Source of the DNA: Mycolicibacterium celeriflavum
GTDB taxonomy: Bacteria > Actinomycetota > Actinomycetes > Mycobacteriales > Mycobacteriaceae
Length of the DNA: 64,000 nucleotides
Assembly (NCBI RefSeq): GCF_010731795.1
Contig: NZ_AP022591.1
Span: 4,960,001-5,024,000 of the forward strand
Reading direction: 5' to 3'
Positions 34,904 through 43,765 of this stretch are shown piece after piece. Position numbers and translations under genes: made by a program. How positions within the stretch are numbered: position 1 is the first letter of the stretch; the number at the start of each line of letters is the position of its first letter. The notes under the pieces are model-generated. The model was given only the letters and a program-made list of their open reading frames with translations, was not told the DNA's origin and searched no databases.

Positions 34904-34909
34904 GCTAGT
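34904..34909. repeat. Target-site duplication, left copy (GCTAGT)
   Basis: This is the left copy of the 6-bp duplication flanking the IS481 element. It contains CTA, which read on the minus strand is the TAG stop of the transposase reading frame. Confidence 0.85.
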
Positions 34910-35893
34910 TGTACTGACCTGAGAGGTTAGGTATGCGGGTGGCGGGTGGTTGGCCGCCGAGTGCGGTGTGGCCGCGGTGATGATTGTAGGTGTGTAGCCA
35001 TCTGGGGAACTCTTCGCAGCGTTCGGCGTCGCTGCGGTAGAGGCGGGCGTAGGCCCATTCATCGGCCAGGGTGCGGTGGAAGCGCTCGACCTTTCCGTTG
35101 GTCTGCGGCCGGTAGGGGCGGGTGCGGCGATGTTCGATCTCGCCGAGGGCATCCCGGAAGGTGTGCGACCGGTAGCATGATCCGTTGTCTGTTAACACTT
35201 TTCGTACTGTGAAGCCGCACTGGTTGAACCAGGCGTTCGCGCGTTGCCAGAACGCCGCGGCGGTTTCCTTGCGCTCATCTGTGAGTAGCTCGCTGTAGGC
35301 CAGGCGAGAGTGCGCATCGATGGCGGTGTGCAGGAAGTGATAGCCGCGCAGCGGATGGCGATACTTGCTGAGTTGCCCCGAGGTCTTGTCAGCCTGCGAG
35401 TGGCGATTGCCCACAGTCCGCCCGAGCATGCGCCAGCCGCCACCGGCGGGGATCTTGCCCAGCTTCTTGACATCGATGTGCACCAGATCGCCAGGGCGAG
35501 CCGACTCCATCCGGCGGATCACCCGTCCGGTCGGCCGGTCGAGCCACCGCAACTTGGCCGGTCGTAGCGAGTCAGCACCCGATGCACGGTGGAGGGATGG
35601 ATACCCAGCAGGTAACCGATGCGCGCTGGTCCCCAGCGGCGCAGCACCCGGACCTTGATGATGCGCCGCTCGGTACGTGTCGGTGTCTGGTTGGGGCTGC
35701 GATGCGGGCGCGAACTGCGATCAACCATGCCAGCCGGCCCCTGCTCGCGGTACCGACGAACCCAACGCTGCACGGTAGTCACCGCGACCTGGAATCGCTC
35801 AGCGGCGCGTCGATACGACCAGCCGTCGTCGACCACGCAACGGGCCAGGCGCAGACGACCGGTTTCTGATAAAGGGGCATTACTGTGGGACAC
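34905..35893 (-). pseudogene. IS481 transposase, frameshifted
   Basis: The N-terminal half (from 35893) has two helix-turn-helix segments and ends HPSTVHRVLTRY. The C-terminal half, in another frame, begins KLRWLDRPTGRVIRR and holds the DDE catalytic domain: Asp in HIDV, Asp in VLTDNGSCY and Glu in NGKVERFHRT. Reading both parts as one IS481 protein needs one extra base near 35555-35572. IS481 transposases are normally a single ORF, so this is a disruption or a base-calling error and not programmed frameshifting. The stop codon lies in the target duplication outside the element. Confidence 0.85.
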
Positions 35894-36000
35894 GAAGACC
35901 TCCGAGATGAGTTGGTGCGTTTCTTAGCAGCTCGCACTTCACTCGGAGGTCTTCGTCATGTCACCTCGCCACGCCGTACCTAACGTCCGTGGTCAGTACA
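34910..36000 (-). mobile_element. IS481-family insertion sequence
   Basis: The element is 1091 bases. Its ends are TGTACTGACC at 34910-34919 and the inverse GGTCAGTACA at 35991-36000; the inverted similarity extends inward to TTAGG. It is flanked by the direct repeat GCTAGT at 34904-34909 and 36001-36006, a 6-bp target duplication. It contains one transposase gene, split by a frameshift. The intact ends and target duplication indicate recent insertion. Confidence 0.9.
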
Positions 36001-36006
36001 GCTAGT
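36001..36006. repeat. Target-site duplication, right copy (GCTAGT)
   Basis: This is the right copy of the GCTAGT duplication. Bases 36002-36004 are the TAG stop of the minus-strand hydrolase gene, so the duplication regenerated the stop codon and the neighbouring gene stayed intact. Confidence 0.85.
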
Positions 36007-36760
36007 GGGGCACCAGGGGGCCGGTCGGTTTTGTCGTGGTCGCGTGCACCAGTAGCTCGGCCAGCTCACGCGGCTTGCTGAGGAACGGCGAGTGTGACGC
36101 TTCGATGGCCAACTGCTCGACGCCGAGGCGGCGCGTCACGGTATTGGCCAGCCAGCGCGGCATCGACCGGTCCTGCAGGCAGCGGATGAAGCTGCGGGGC
36201 AGATCCGCGGCCCAGAATGAGGGCACCGACACCGGCGTCACCGTGGTGTCGCCGAACCGCTCCGGACCGAGGCGCTCGAACGCCCAGCGCGCGGTGGCCT
36301 CGTCGCAGTCGTGGTAGAAGTACTGCCACGCGCCGTCGAAATCCGCGAACCACATGGCACCGTCGTCGTCGAACTTCAGATAGCTCAACATCTCTCCGAC
36401 GTCGGCATCGAACTCGCCGTCCTCTGAGTCCCGCATCGCCATCGCCTCGGGATAGGTGCGGCCCTCGCGGGGCAGCGCCGCCGCCAAATAGACGATGTGG
36501 CCGACCAGATCGGGGCGGGCGTCGGCGGCCAGGGTGGCATCGAACCCGCCGCCGGAGTGTCCGACGAGCACGTCACCGGGTTGCATCACCGACACGATCG
36601 CGTCGCGGCGATTCGCCAGTGTCGACTCCTGTTCGATGCGCTCTCCGTGGCCCGGCAGGTCGACGGCCACCGCCTCGTGGCCCAGGTCCTGCAACTCGGC
36701 GATCGTGCGTTCCCAGCACCAGGCGGCGTGAAAACCGCCGTGCACGAGGACGAATCGCAT
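36002..36760 (-). CDS. Alpha/beta hydrolase
   Basis: This 252-residue alpha/beta hydrolase starts at ATG 36760, overlapping the P450 stop; a longer reading into the P450 is rejected. It has the oxyanion segment LVHGGFHAAWCWE, nucleophile Ser69 in GHSGGG and a late His in EASHSPFLSKP. The pattern resembles plant methylesterase/hydroxynitrile-lyase-like proteins. It is the last gene of a ferredoxin-P450-hydrolase unit. IS481 inserted exactly at its stop codon without changing the protein. Confidence 0.9.
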   Translation of the reverse strand: MRFVLVHGGFHAAWCWERTIAELQDLGHEAVAVDLPGHGERIEQESTLANRRDAIVSVMQPGDVLVGHSGGGFDATLAADARPDLVGHIVYLAAALPREGRTYPEAMAMRDSEDGEFDADVGEMLSYLKFDDDGAMWFADFDGAWQYFYHDCDEATARWAFERLGPERFGDTTVTPVSVPSFWAADLPRSFIRCLQDRSMPRWLANTVTRRLGVEQLAIEASHSPFLSKPRELAELLVHATTTKPTGPLVPH

Positions 36761-37968
36761 CAGTGCAGCACTCGCACCGGGACGTGTGACCAGCCCGCGA
36801 CATTCGTCATCGCCACCCGCTTGCATTCATCCCATACCACCTCGTAGCGGGGCATGAAGTCCAGCAGTCGGTCCAACGCGATCGCGCTCTCCATCCGGGC
36901 CAGTGCCGCGCCCAGACAGCTGTGCACTCCATAGCCGAAGCCAAGATTCTGCGCCTCGCTGCGGTCACGGTCGATGTCGAACGTGTCGGCGTCGGTGAAG
37001 GCCTCCTGATCACGATTGGCTGAACCACCAAGCAGGAACACCGGTTTGCCCTTGGGAATGGTGACGCCGTGCAGGTGCACCTCTCGCATTGAGCGACGCA
37101 CGTTGTACTGGTTCGGCGCCTCATAACGCAGCAGCTCTTCCACCGCCGCTGGGATCTTGCTGCGGTCATCGAGCAGCTTCTCCCACTGGTCGGGGAACCG
37201 CGCGAACATCACCGCCGCGTTGCCGACCAGCTTGGTGACGGTCTCCGCTCCCGCTCCACCCAAAAGGGTCGCGAATCCGGCGATCTCGACATCATCCAGC
37301 TGCCTCTTCTCGCCGTTCTCGAACTGAACTTCCGCGGCGATCAGCCGGCTGAACATGTCGTCTCGGGGCTCGGCCCTCCGTTCTTGAATGATGTTGTAGT
37401 AGAGCCCCATCAATTCCGCAACGGCTTGCTTGCCCTCCTCGGACATTTCGACTTGGCCGGGTTCACGACGCAGCGAAATGTCGCCCCATTCCCGAACCTT
37501 CTGCCGGTATTCCTCCGGCACACCGAGCATCTGGCTGATCACTTCGACCGGAAACAAGGCGGCGAAATCTTGCACCACGTCGAAGCGATCCGGGCTTGCC
37601 TTGGAGATGAAGCGGTCGATCGTCTCGGTCACCATCGGCCGCATCGCCTCGATTGCCCGTGGCGTGAAGACCTTGTTGACCAGGCTGCGCATCTGCCGGT
37701 GTTCGGGCGGATCCATGATGATGATCATCTCCACGGGAACCGGCTCATCGGACTTCACCATCGCCAGGTCGAGGCCATACGCCGAGGAGTAGGTCTCGAA
37801 GTCCTTGAATGCCGCCGCCACGTCCTCGTGCCGGGATAGCGCGTAGAAGTCGTATTCCTCGCTGTAGTACACCGGCGCTTCCTCGCGCATGCGCCGGTAG
37901 ATCTCATACGGACCGTTGAAGAACTCTTCGGAGAACGGGTCGAAAATCACCTTGCTGGAGGTGGTCAT
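36760..37968 (-). CDS. Cytochrome P450
   Basis: The product is 402 residues; ATG 37968 overlaps the ferredoxin stop. It has the I-helix GGAGAETVTK and heme motif FGYGVHSCLGAALARME with Cys351. It is closely similar to the P450 at 38191-39393 from the first residues (FDPFSEEFFNGPYEIYRRM), so the two are tandem duplicates with a ferredoxin gene between them. The residue before the I-helix Thr is Glu, as usual for proton delivery. Confidence 0.94.
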   Translation of the reverse strand: MTTSSKVIFDPFSEEFFNGPYEIYRRMREEAPVYYSEEYDFYALSRHEDVAAAFKDFETYSSAYGLDLAMVKSDEPVPVEMIIIMDPPEHRQMRSLVNKVFTPRAIEAMRPMVTETIDRFISKASPDRFDVVQDFAALFPVEVISQMLGVPEEYRQKVREWGDISLRREPGQVEMSEEGKQAVAELMGLYYNIIQERRAEPRDDMFSRLIAAEVQFENGEKRQLDDVEIAGFATLLGGAGAETVTKLVGNAAVMFARFPDQWEKLLDDRSKIPAAVEELLRYEAPNQYNVRRSMREVHLHGVTIPKGKPVFLLGGSANRDQEAFTDADTFDIDRDRSEAQNLGFGYGVHSCLGAALARMESAIALDRLLDFMPRYEVVWDECKRVAMTNVAGWSHVPVRVLH

Positions 37969-38165
37969 GCGTCTTCGATCGAGATCGCCTGCCGAGGGCA
38001 CTGGCGCACGGCTTCCCGTACCTGCTGCTCGTTCTCCGGCGTCACTTCTTCCTGTAGTACATGAAGGTAGTCCTGGTCATCGAGGTCGAACACCTCGGGG
38101 ATGATGCCCATGCACACCCCGTTGCTTTCGCAGAGCCCGAAGTCGACGACGATCTTCTGAGTCAC
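37965..38165 (-). CDS. P450-type [3Fe-4S] ferredoxin, Asn variant
   Basis: This 66-residue ferredoxin starts at GTG 38165, chosen for a GAGGAGGG site upstream. The cluster motif is CESNGVCMGIIP with a third Cys in QCPRQA; Asn is at the variable position where many homologues have His. It lies between two paralogous P450 genes and overlaps the second, so it probably serves both. Confidence 0.9.
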   Translation of the reverse strand: MTQKIVVDFGLCESNGVCMGIIPEVFDLDDQDYLHVLQEEVTPENEQQVREAVRQCPRQAISIEDA

Positions 38166-38190
38166 AGAAGCGCCCTCCTCACCCAAGCGA

Positions 38191-39393
38191 TCACTTCAAC
38201 ACTTTCACCGGGACGTGGTGGTATCCGGCGACGTTCTGCATGTGCACGCGTTGCAGGCCGTCGAAATCGACCTCGAAGCGCGGCATGAAATCGAGCAGGT
38301 GCTCGAGCGCGATGCTGGTCTCCAACCGGGCCAGCGCTGCGCCGAGGCAACTGTGGATGCCGTAGCCCAGGCCCAGGTTCTGCGCTTGCGTGCGGTCGCG
38401 GGTGATGTCGAACGTCTCGCCGTCGTCGAAGGCGCGGGGGTCACGGTTGGCCGCCGCTTTCATCAGGAACACCGGCTTGTTGGCGGGAATCGTGCCGCCC
38501 GGCACTTCGGCTTCCTTCAACGTGTAGCGCACGTTGTACTGCACCGGACCCACATAGCGCAGCAACTCCTCGACGGCGGCGGGTAGCAGGCTGCGGTCGT
38601 CGAGCAACATCTGCCACTGCTCGGGATGCCGCGCGAACTCGACCACGGCACTGCCGACCAACTTGGTGACGGTCTCGGCGCCCGCGCCGCCCAGTAGCGC
38701 GACGAAGCCGGTGATCTCGATGTCGTCGAGCTTGCGCATTTCGCCGTTCTCGCCCGGGATCTCGGCGGCGATCAGGCGGCTGATCATGTCGTCCTGGGGG
38801 TCGTGCCGGCGCTCCTGCACCAGGCCGAAGTAGTAGACCCCCGCGTCCATGTTGGCCTGCATGTTCTCTTCAGAAAGGTCGACCTGTCCGGGTTTGACCT
38901 CCAGGCCCTTGTCGATCCAGTGCCGCACCTGCTGGCGGAACTCCTCGGGCACCCCTGCCATCCGGGTGATCACCTCGACGGGAAACGGGCCGGAGAAATC
39001 CTGCACCACATCGAAGTTGTCCGGATCCACCTTGGACAGGTAGTGCTCGACGAGTTCGACGACCGTGTCGCGTTGCGACTGGATCGCCCGAGGGGTGAAC
39101 GCCTTGTTGAGCAGGCTGCGCATGAAGCGGTGTTCGGGCGGATCCATGAAGATGATGGATTTCTGGAACCCCTTGCCGGACTTGATCATGTTCAGGTGGC
39201 ACCCGCGGGTGGAAGAGAACGACTCGTGGTCCTTGAGTGCCGCCGCCACGTCCGCATGCCGGGTCAGCGCGTAGAAGTCCTGCTCCTCGTCGTAGTAGAT
39301 CGGCGTCTCGTCGCGCATCCGCCGGTAGATCTCATACGGGTCGTCGAAGTACTCCTGCGAATACGGGTCGAACACCAGTTTCGGCTTGGTCAT
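38191..39393 (-). CDS. Cytochrome P450
   Basis: The product is 400 residues with I-helix GGAGAETVTKLVG and heme motif FGLGYGIHSCLGAALAR with Cys349. It is the first gene of the P450-ferredoxin-P450-hydrolase operon, which starts after a 113-base gap containing a likely promoter. Similarity to the neighbouring P450 at 36760 is high along the full length, implying tandem duplication and later divergence of substrate. Confidence 0.94.
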   Translation of the reverse strand: MTKPKLVFDPYSQEYFDDPYEIYRRMRDETPIYYDEEQDFYALTRHADVAAALKDHESFSSTRGCHLNMIKSGKGFQKSIIFMDPPEHRFMRSLLNKAFTPRAIQSQRDTVVELVEHYLSKVDPDNFDVVQDFSGPFPVEVITRMAGVPEEFRQQVRHWIDKGLEVKPGQVDLSEENMQANMDAGVYYFGLVQERRHDPQDDMISRLIAAEIPGENGEMRKLDDIEITGFVALLGGAGAETVTKLVGSAVVEFARHPEQWQMLLDDRSLLPAAVEELLRYVGPVQYNVRYTLKEAEVPGGTIPANKPVFLMKAAANRDPRAFDDGETFDITRDRTQAQNLGLGYGIHSCLGAALARLETSIALEHLLDFMPRFEVDFDGLQRVHMQNVAGYHHVPVKVLK

Positions 39394-39429
39394 GATCTCC
39401 TCTTTCGCGGCGGGCTAGTGACCGCTTTC

Positions 39430-39466
39430 CGTTACGCGAGGGCGCAATTGTGTAACGTCAATAGTA
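39430..39466 (-). promoter_or_regulatory. Promoter and inverted repeat of P450 operon
   Basis: On the minus strand, TACTAT (39461-39466) is a good -10 hexamer. Just downstream, CGTTAC and GTAACG arms (39430-39435 and 39452-39457) form a 6-bp inverted repeat that would overlap the transcription start, the place expected for a repressor site. There is no second copy in the window. Confidence 0.4.
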
Positions 39467-39506
39467 TGCCCCACGGGAAGGGTTTGAGTAGAGCGAATCG
39501 CTGTGT

Positions 39507-40298
39507 TCATAGTCGAATTCCGGCATTGATGACGTCATCGAGCAGGCCCAGCTCGCTGCCCAGCTCAGCCGCCGTTTTGCGGACGACGTCGACGTCCTTG
39601 CCGATGAACTCGCCGACATCGGCGACGAACCCGGCGACCGATCCGCGAGCGGAGATGAACTCCCCGACGCGGCTTGCCCCGCTGCCATGGGACACCGATG
39701 CCAGCAGCTTGGCCTCGTCCACGCCGAGGGAGGCGCCCAGCGACACCGCTTCGGTGAGCAAACCGATCTGTGCGGCGAACAAGGCGTTGTTGATCAGCTT
39801 GACCGCCTGGCCTGCGCCGAGCGGGCCGACATGCAGGATCGGGTCGCCGTAGGCGCTCACCACGGGTTGCACCCGCGCGACCGCCTCGTCGGAGCCGCCG
39901 ACGAACAGGGTCACCTCGCCGGCGGCGATGTTGTGCGGCCCGCCGCTGACCGGCGCGTCGACGACCTCGACATCTCCGAACTGCTCGGCGATGGTCCGTG
40001 CGGTGGCGGGGTTTCCGGTCGTGTGGATGACGAGCGAGGCCCGCGGTTTCATCGCCGCCACCAACCCGTCGCGCAGGCAGATCTGCTGCACCTGCTCGTC
40101 GGTGAAGACGCACACGATCACCACGTCGGCGTCCGCGGCATCGGTCACGGTGCCGACCGGACGCGCGCCGAGATCGCGCACCGCAGCGCGCTTGTCGTCG
40201 GTCCTGCCGACGGCTACGACCTCATGACCGGATGCGACGAGGCGGCGCACCATCGGGGCGCCCATCCGACCCGCCCCGACGAACCCGACGCGTGTCAT
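39507..40298 (-). CDS. 3-Hydroxyisobutyrate dehydrogenase-like oxidoreductase
   Basis: This 263-residue beta-hydroxyacid dehydrogenase has a Rossmann motif GFVGAGRMGAPMVRRL, the family signature DAPVSGGPHNIAAGEVTLFVGG and catalytic Lys in GAGQAVKLINNALF. It overlaps the next upstream gene by four bases, and that gene encodes a related enzyme. It should oxidise or reduce a 3-hydroxy acid with NAD(P). Two adjacent family members suggest a heteromeric complex or two successive steps. Confidence 0.9.
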   Translation of the reverse strand: MTRVGFVGAGRMGAPMVRRLVASGHEVVAVGRTDDKRAAVRDLGARPVGTVTDAADADVVIVCVFTDEQVQQICLRDGLVAAMKPRASLVIHTTGNPATARTIAEQFGDVEVVDAPVSGGPHNIAAGEVTLFVGGSDEAVARVQPVVSAYGDPILHVGPLGAGQAVKLINNALFAAQIGLLTEAVSLGASLGVDEAKLLASVSHGSGASRVGEFISARGSVAGFVADVGEFIGKDVDVVRKTAAELGSELGLLDDVINAGIRL

Positions 40299-41113
40299 CG
40301 CGGGTGATCCATCGACTCCAGGGCGGTGTCGGCCACGGTGAACACCGAACCCTCCGGCGCCGAGGCGCTCGCGGCGATGTTGGCCGCGTGCCGAACGTCC
40401 TTCTGCAGCAGCGCTCCTGCGATCGGGGCGAGACCCTCCACGGTGCCGCCGAACATGGAGATGCTGCCGAGCGCTTTGCTGGTGGCCGATCCGCCATTGA
40501 GGACCTCGGCGAGGCGCATCCGCGGGATGCCCAGCGACTCACCCAGATCCAAAGTGCTCAATGCGGCACCGAGGTTCGCCGTGAACAACAGGTTGTTGAG
40601 GATCTTGGTGACCTGTCCGCTGCCCAGCGGACCGAGGTGGACGATCGGGTCGGCATAGGTGGCGAACACCGGACGGCAGCGTTCGACGACCTCATCCTCC
40701 CCACCGACCATGACCAGCAGCTTGCCCTCCTCTACGGCGGGCGCGCCGCCACTGACCGGCGCATCGATGACCGAAACCCCCTGTTCGGCAGCGGCCTTCG
40801 AGATCTCCCGGCAGGTGTCGGGATGTACGGTGCTGTGAATGGCGACGATGCCGCCGGGGGCCAGACCGGCGAGCACACCGGACTCGCCGTTGAGGACCTC
40901 GCGGACGTCGTCGTCCCCGACCACGCACAGGCAGACCAGATCGCTGGCGGCGCCGAGTTCGGCGGGTGAACTCGCCGTCTTCGCGGGGGTGTCTTTGTAG
41001 GGTTCCAAGCTGGCCTCTCGGCGGGCCCACAGTGTCGTCTCGAAACCGCCTTCGGCGATTCGGCGTGCCATGGGACCGCCCTGACTGCCCAGCCCGATGA
41101 ATCCGACGCGCAT
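40295..41113 (-). CDS. 3-Hydroxyisobutyrate dehydrogenase-like oxidoreductase
   Basis: The product is 272 residues; ATG 41113 overlaps the stop of the upstream hydrolase frame. It has GFIGLGSQGGPMARRI, IDAPVSGGAPAVEEGKLLVMVGG and catalytic Lys in GSGQVTKILNNLLF. It is a paralogue of the protein at 39507 and probably arose by tandem duplication. Substrate as for that gene is unknown; position next to a thiolase-like fusion suggests a hydroxyacyl compound. Confidence 0.9.
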   Translation of the reverse strand: MRVGFIGLGSQGGPMARRIAEGGFETTLWARREASLEPYKDTPAKTASSPAELGAASDLVCLCVVGDDDVREVLNGESGVLAGLAPGGIVAIHSTVHPDTCREISKAAAEQGVSVIDAPVSGGAPAVEEGKLLVMVGGEDEVVERCRPVFATYADPIVHLGPLGSGQVTKILNNLLFTANLGAALSTLDLGESLGIPRMRLAEVLNGGSATSKALGSISMFGGTVEGLAPIAGALLQKDVRHAANIAASASAPEGSVFTVADTALESMDHPR

Positions 41114-42125
41114 CAACCCGCCTCCAACTTCGTTTCTGCGCTCAAGTGCGCGACTACACATTCCTCGACGAACGACAAGACCTTCAGGTGATATGCCGCA
41201 GCGCTGACCGACAGCGACGTGTTGTGTCCGGCGTTGCGTTGTTCGTCGAGAACGAACGCCGGTGCGGCCGTGAAGATCGCGGCGATGTCGGCCAGCGCGT
41301 CGGGATCGGTGCGCCACACCCGTTCGTGCTCGGCGACGATGAACTGCACCGGGACTTCCACCTGCGCCGCGAGCGCGGGAAGTCGTGTCGCGGCCAGGTT
41401 TTTGTCATCTCCGCTTCGTACTGCGCGCCACCGGAGGAGTTGGTCATGCCGGAGAGCACCTCGGGCGGATAGAATTGCGCGGGCTGCCACAGCAGTTCCC
41501 GTAACCCGACCGGTCGCCGGGTGGCCGTCGCGGTCTTCATCATCTCGGCGGCCTGATCGCCGTACCGCAGGCCGGTGCCGGCCAGGCTGAGCCCGAGAAT
41601 GCCTGCGTCGACGGCGTTTTCATCTGCGGCCATCCGGACCGCCAGCTCGCAGCCGGCCGAGTGGCCGAGCAGGAACAGCCCGGCGCCGCGCGAACCGTCG
41701 GCGAGGACTTTCTCGACGGCGCCGTACGCCAGCGCGACGCGTTGGTCCGGTTCTTGCATCGCGTCCGGATACGGCGCCGAACTGCCGTAGCCCGGTCGGT
41801 CCAGCGCGACCACGGTGAATCCGAGTGCGGCGCCGACGCGTAGCAGCGACAGCCGCGGATGGCCAGGGCAGTCGAAATACGCTGCGGTGCTGGCCCCGCC
41901 GTGGAAGGCGACGATGACGGCCCTCGGTTCGTCGACGGCGGCGACAAGCCCCGACATCGGTACACCGTCGACGAGGACGACGCGAGGCCGGGGAGCCGCA
42001 CCGGCGGCGACATCAGGCCGGGGAGCCGCACCGACGGCGACATCAGGCCGGGGAGCCGCACCGGCGGCGACATCAGGCCGGGGAGCCGCACCGGCGGCGA
42101 CATCAGGCCGCGGACTCACACTCAC
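41113..42125 (-). pseudogene. Alpha/beta hydrolase with 30-bp repeats, frameshifted
   Basis: From GTG 42125, which overlaps the upstream stop, the frame gives an unusual N-terminus of repeated PRPDVAAGAA units. A hydrolase domain follows: VAFHGGASTAAYF, nucleophile elbow LLGHSAGCEL, then QYEAEMTK. At five T bases (41399-41403 on the plus strand) the frame changes; the correct continuation NLAATRLPALAAQVEVP to NAGHNTSLS with the catalytic His runs to 41113. One added base in that homopolymer restores a protein of about 337 residues. It is either a consensus error or a young pseudogene. Confidence 0.8.
41985..42104 (-). repeat. Four 30-bp in-frame tandem repeats
   Basis: Four consecutive 30-base units (41985-42014, 42015-42044, 42045-42074, 42075-42104), with a partial fifth to 42110, differ by one base in the second unit. 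On the coding strand each encodes the ten residues of PRPDVAAGAA, with one Ala-to-Val change. The near-identity indicates recent expansion by slippage or unequal crossing-over. Confidence 0.92.
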
Positions 42126-43765
42126 GAGTCGGTCCGCATCAGGATCGCCCCGCTGGGTGTCAGTCCGCCGCTGCTGACCACGGCGACGCGCGCATCCTCG
42201 ACCTGTCGGTCGCCGGCGTCGCCGCGCAACTGTGTGACCGCCTCGTGGATCAGGCCCATGCCGTGGGTGCGGCCGTGGGACAGCTGACCGCCGTGGGTGT
42301 TCAACGGGATCACGCCGTCGCGGGCGATCGCCTGACCACCGTCGAGGAAGTCCTTGGCCTCGCCGATGCCGCAGAAGCCGAGTGCTTCCAACCAGGACAG
42401 GCAGTTGAATGAGAAGCCATCGTACAGCTCGGCGACGTCGACGTCGCTGGGCCGCAGGGAGGTTCGCGTCCACAGGTGCGCCGCCTGGCCGAGCACCTGG
42501 GGCTCGTGGGTGAGCGTGCTCTGGTCCCAGTCCGTGCGCTCGACGATCTGCGTGCCGACGGCTTCGAAGAGCACGGGTTCACGCGGCATGTCCTTGGCGG
42601 CATCGACGGCCGAAACGATCACCGCGACCGCGCCGTCGCATGGCACGTCGCAGTCGTAGAGCCCGAACGGCGTGGTGATCATCCGAGCGCCCAGGTAGTC
42701 ATCCATGCCCATCGGATCGCGGTAGATGGCAGTCGGGTTCAGCGCTGCATTCGCGCGCTGGTTCAACGCGATCCAGCCGAGAGTCTCCCGCGTGGTGCCG
42801 TACCGGTCGAAGTGCCGCTGCGCGTTCAGGGCGAGCGTGTGCGCCGCCGACATCGCGCCGAACGGCATCTGCCAGCTCGACGTGCGGGCACCACCGGGTG
42901 GTGCGGCCTTGCCTTCTTTCATCAGCTGCTGGAAAGTGGCTTCCCACAACGTCCGAAAGCACAGCACGTGACGGGCCATGCCGGTGGCGATCGCCATCAT
43001 CGCGGCGATCACCGACCCGCCCGGACCGAACGTGTCCATGCCACCGTTGATCCACGCCGGACGGATTCCCAGCGCGCCCTCGAGCGCGGAGACGCCGCCC
43101 TCGCCCATGCCCGCGATGTCCAGGCCCGGATAGGTGGAGAGTCCGTCGATGTCGTCGAAGGACAGCCCCGCGTCCGCGACGGCCGCCTCGCACGCCTCGA
43201 TCGTCAGCGACAACGGCGGCACCATCAGTCGGCGGCCGATCCGGGAGGCGCCGATGCCGGTGACCGCGGAGTGTTCCTCGAACCGGTGCGTGGTCAGCGG
43301 GGTGCTGACGTGCTTGGCGAAATCCTGCGGTGCGATCTCGTCCTCGGGAAGCGGGCCGGTCTGCTTGTCCGCGCTCGGCCGAAACACCGGCAGGAAGACA
43401 TCTTCGAGCTTCTCGAACTGAACCTCGACGAGTTGGCCGAGTTCGAGATCGTCGGGATCGCAGTCGACGATGTTGGTGGTCAACCGAACTCGCGGATCCT
43501 CGATGACGGCGACCTGAGCCACCACATACGGCGGCGGGAGGTCGGGGAAGCCGAACCGGTGGTTGACCGTGAAGGCCGACAGGGTGGCCTTGCCGGACAC
43601 GTCGCGCACACCCATGTTGTGACTGCGGCAGTACCGGCACACCGGCTGCGGCGGGTGGATCAGCGCCGCACAGTCGCGGCACTCCTGGATGCGCAGCACG
43701 TTGTCAGCACCTGCGGTCCAGAAGAACTCGTTGAGAACCGTGAGTTCCGGTAGCGGTCGAGTCAC
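42122..43765 (-). CDS. DUF35 (Zn-ribbon/OB) and thiolase-like Ltp fusion protein
   Basis: This is a 547-residue fusion. The N-terminal about 140 residues are a DUF35 domain with zinc ligands Cys29, Cys32, Cys43 and Cys46 and an OB-fold. From about 165 a thiolase-fold domain follows (SRIGRRLMVPPLSLTIEACEAAVADAGL). The usual nucleophile Cys is absent, as in lipid-transfer/SCPx-like aldolases; NGGMDTFGPGGS occupies the region. In steroid side-chain degradation, separate Ltp2 and DUF35 proteins form a retro-aldolase that acts on CoA esters. The fusion should have similar chemistry (inference). Confidence 0.88.
   Translation of the reverse strand: MTRPLPELTVLNEFFWTAGADNVLRIQECRDCAALIHPPQPVCRYCRSHNMGVRDVSGKATLSAFTVNHRFGFPDLPPPYVVAQVAVIEDPRVRLTTNIVDCDPDDLELGQLVEVQFEKLEDVFLPVFRPSADKQTGPLPEDEIAPQDFAKHVSTPLTTHRFEEHSAVTGIGASRIGRRLMVPPLSLTIEACEAAVADAGLSFDDIDGLSTYPGLDIAGMGEGGVSALEGALGIRPAWINGGMDTFGPGGSVIAAMMAIATGMARHVLCFRTLWEATFQQLMKEGKAAPPGGARTSSWQMPFGAMSAAHTLALNAQRHFDRYGTTRETLGWIALNQRANAALNPTAIYRDPMGMDDYLGARMITTPFGLYDCDVPCDGAVAVIVSAVDAAKDMPREPVLFEAVGTQIVERTDWDQSTLTHEPQVLGQAAHLWTRTSLRPSDVDVAELYDGFSFNCLSWLEALGFCGIGEAKDFLDGGQAIARDGVIPLNTHGGQLSHGRTHGMGLIHEAVTQLRGDAGDRQVEDARVAVVSSGGLTPSGAILMRTDS

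Noticed and set aside
34905..35893. Programmed frameshifting in the transposase
   Set aside because: IS481 transposases are normally one ORF, and no slippery heptamer was seen at the break. A simple indel is more likely.
41985..42104. CRISPR-like array of 30-bp repeats
   Set aside because: The units are directly adjacent with no spacers, lie in frame inside a gene and no cas gene is present.
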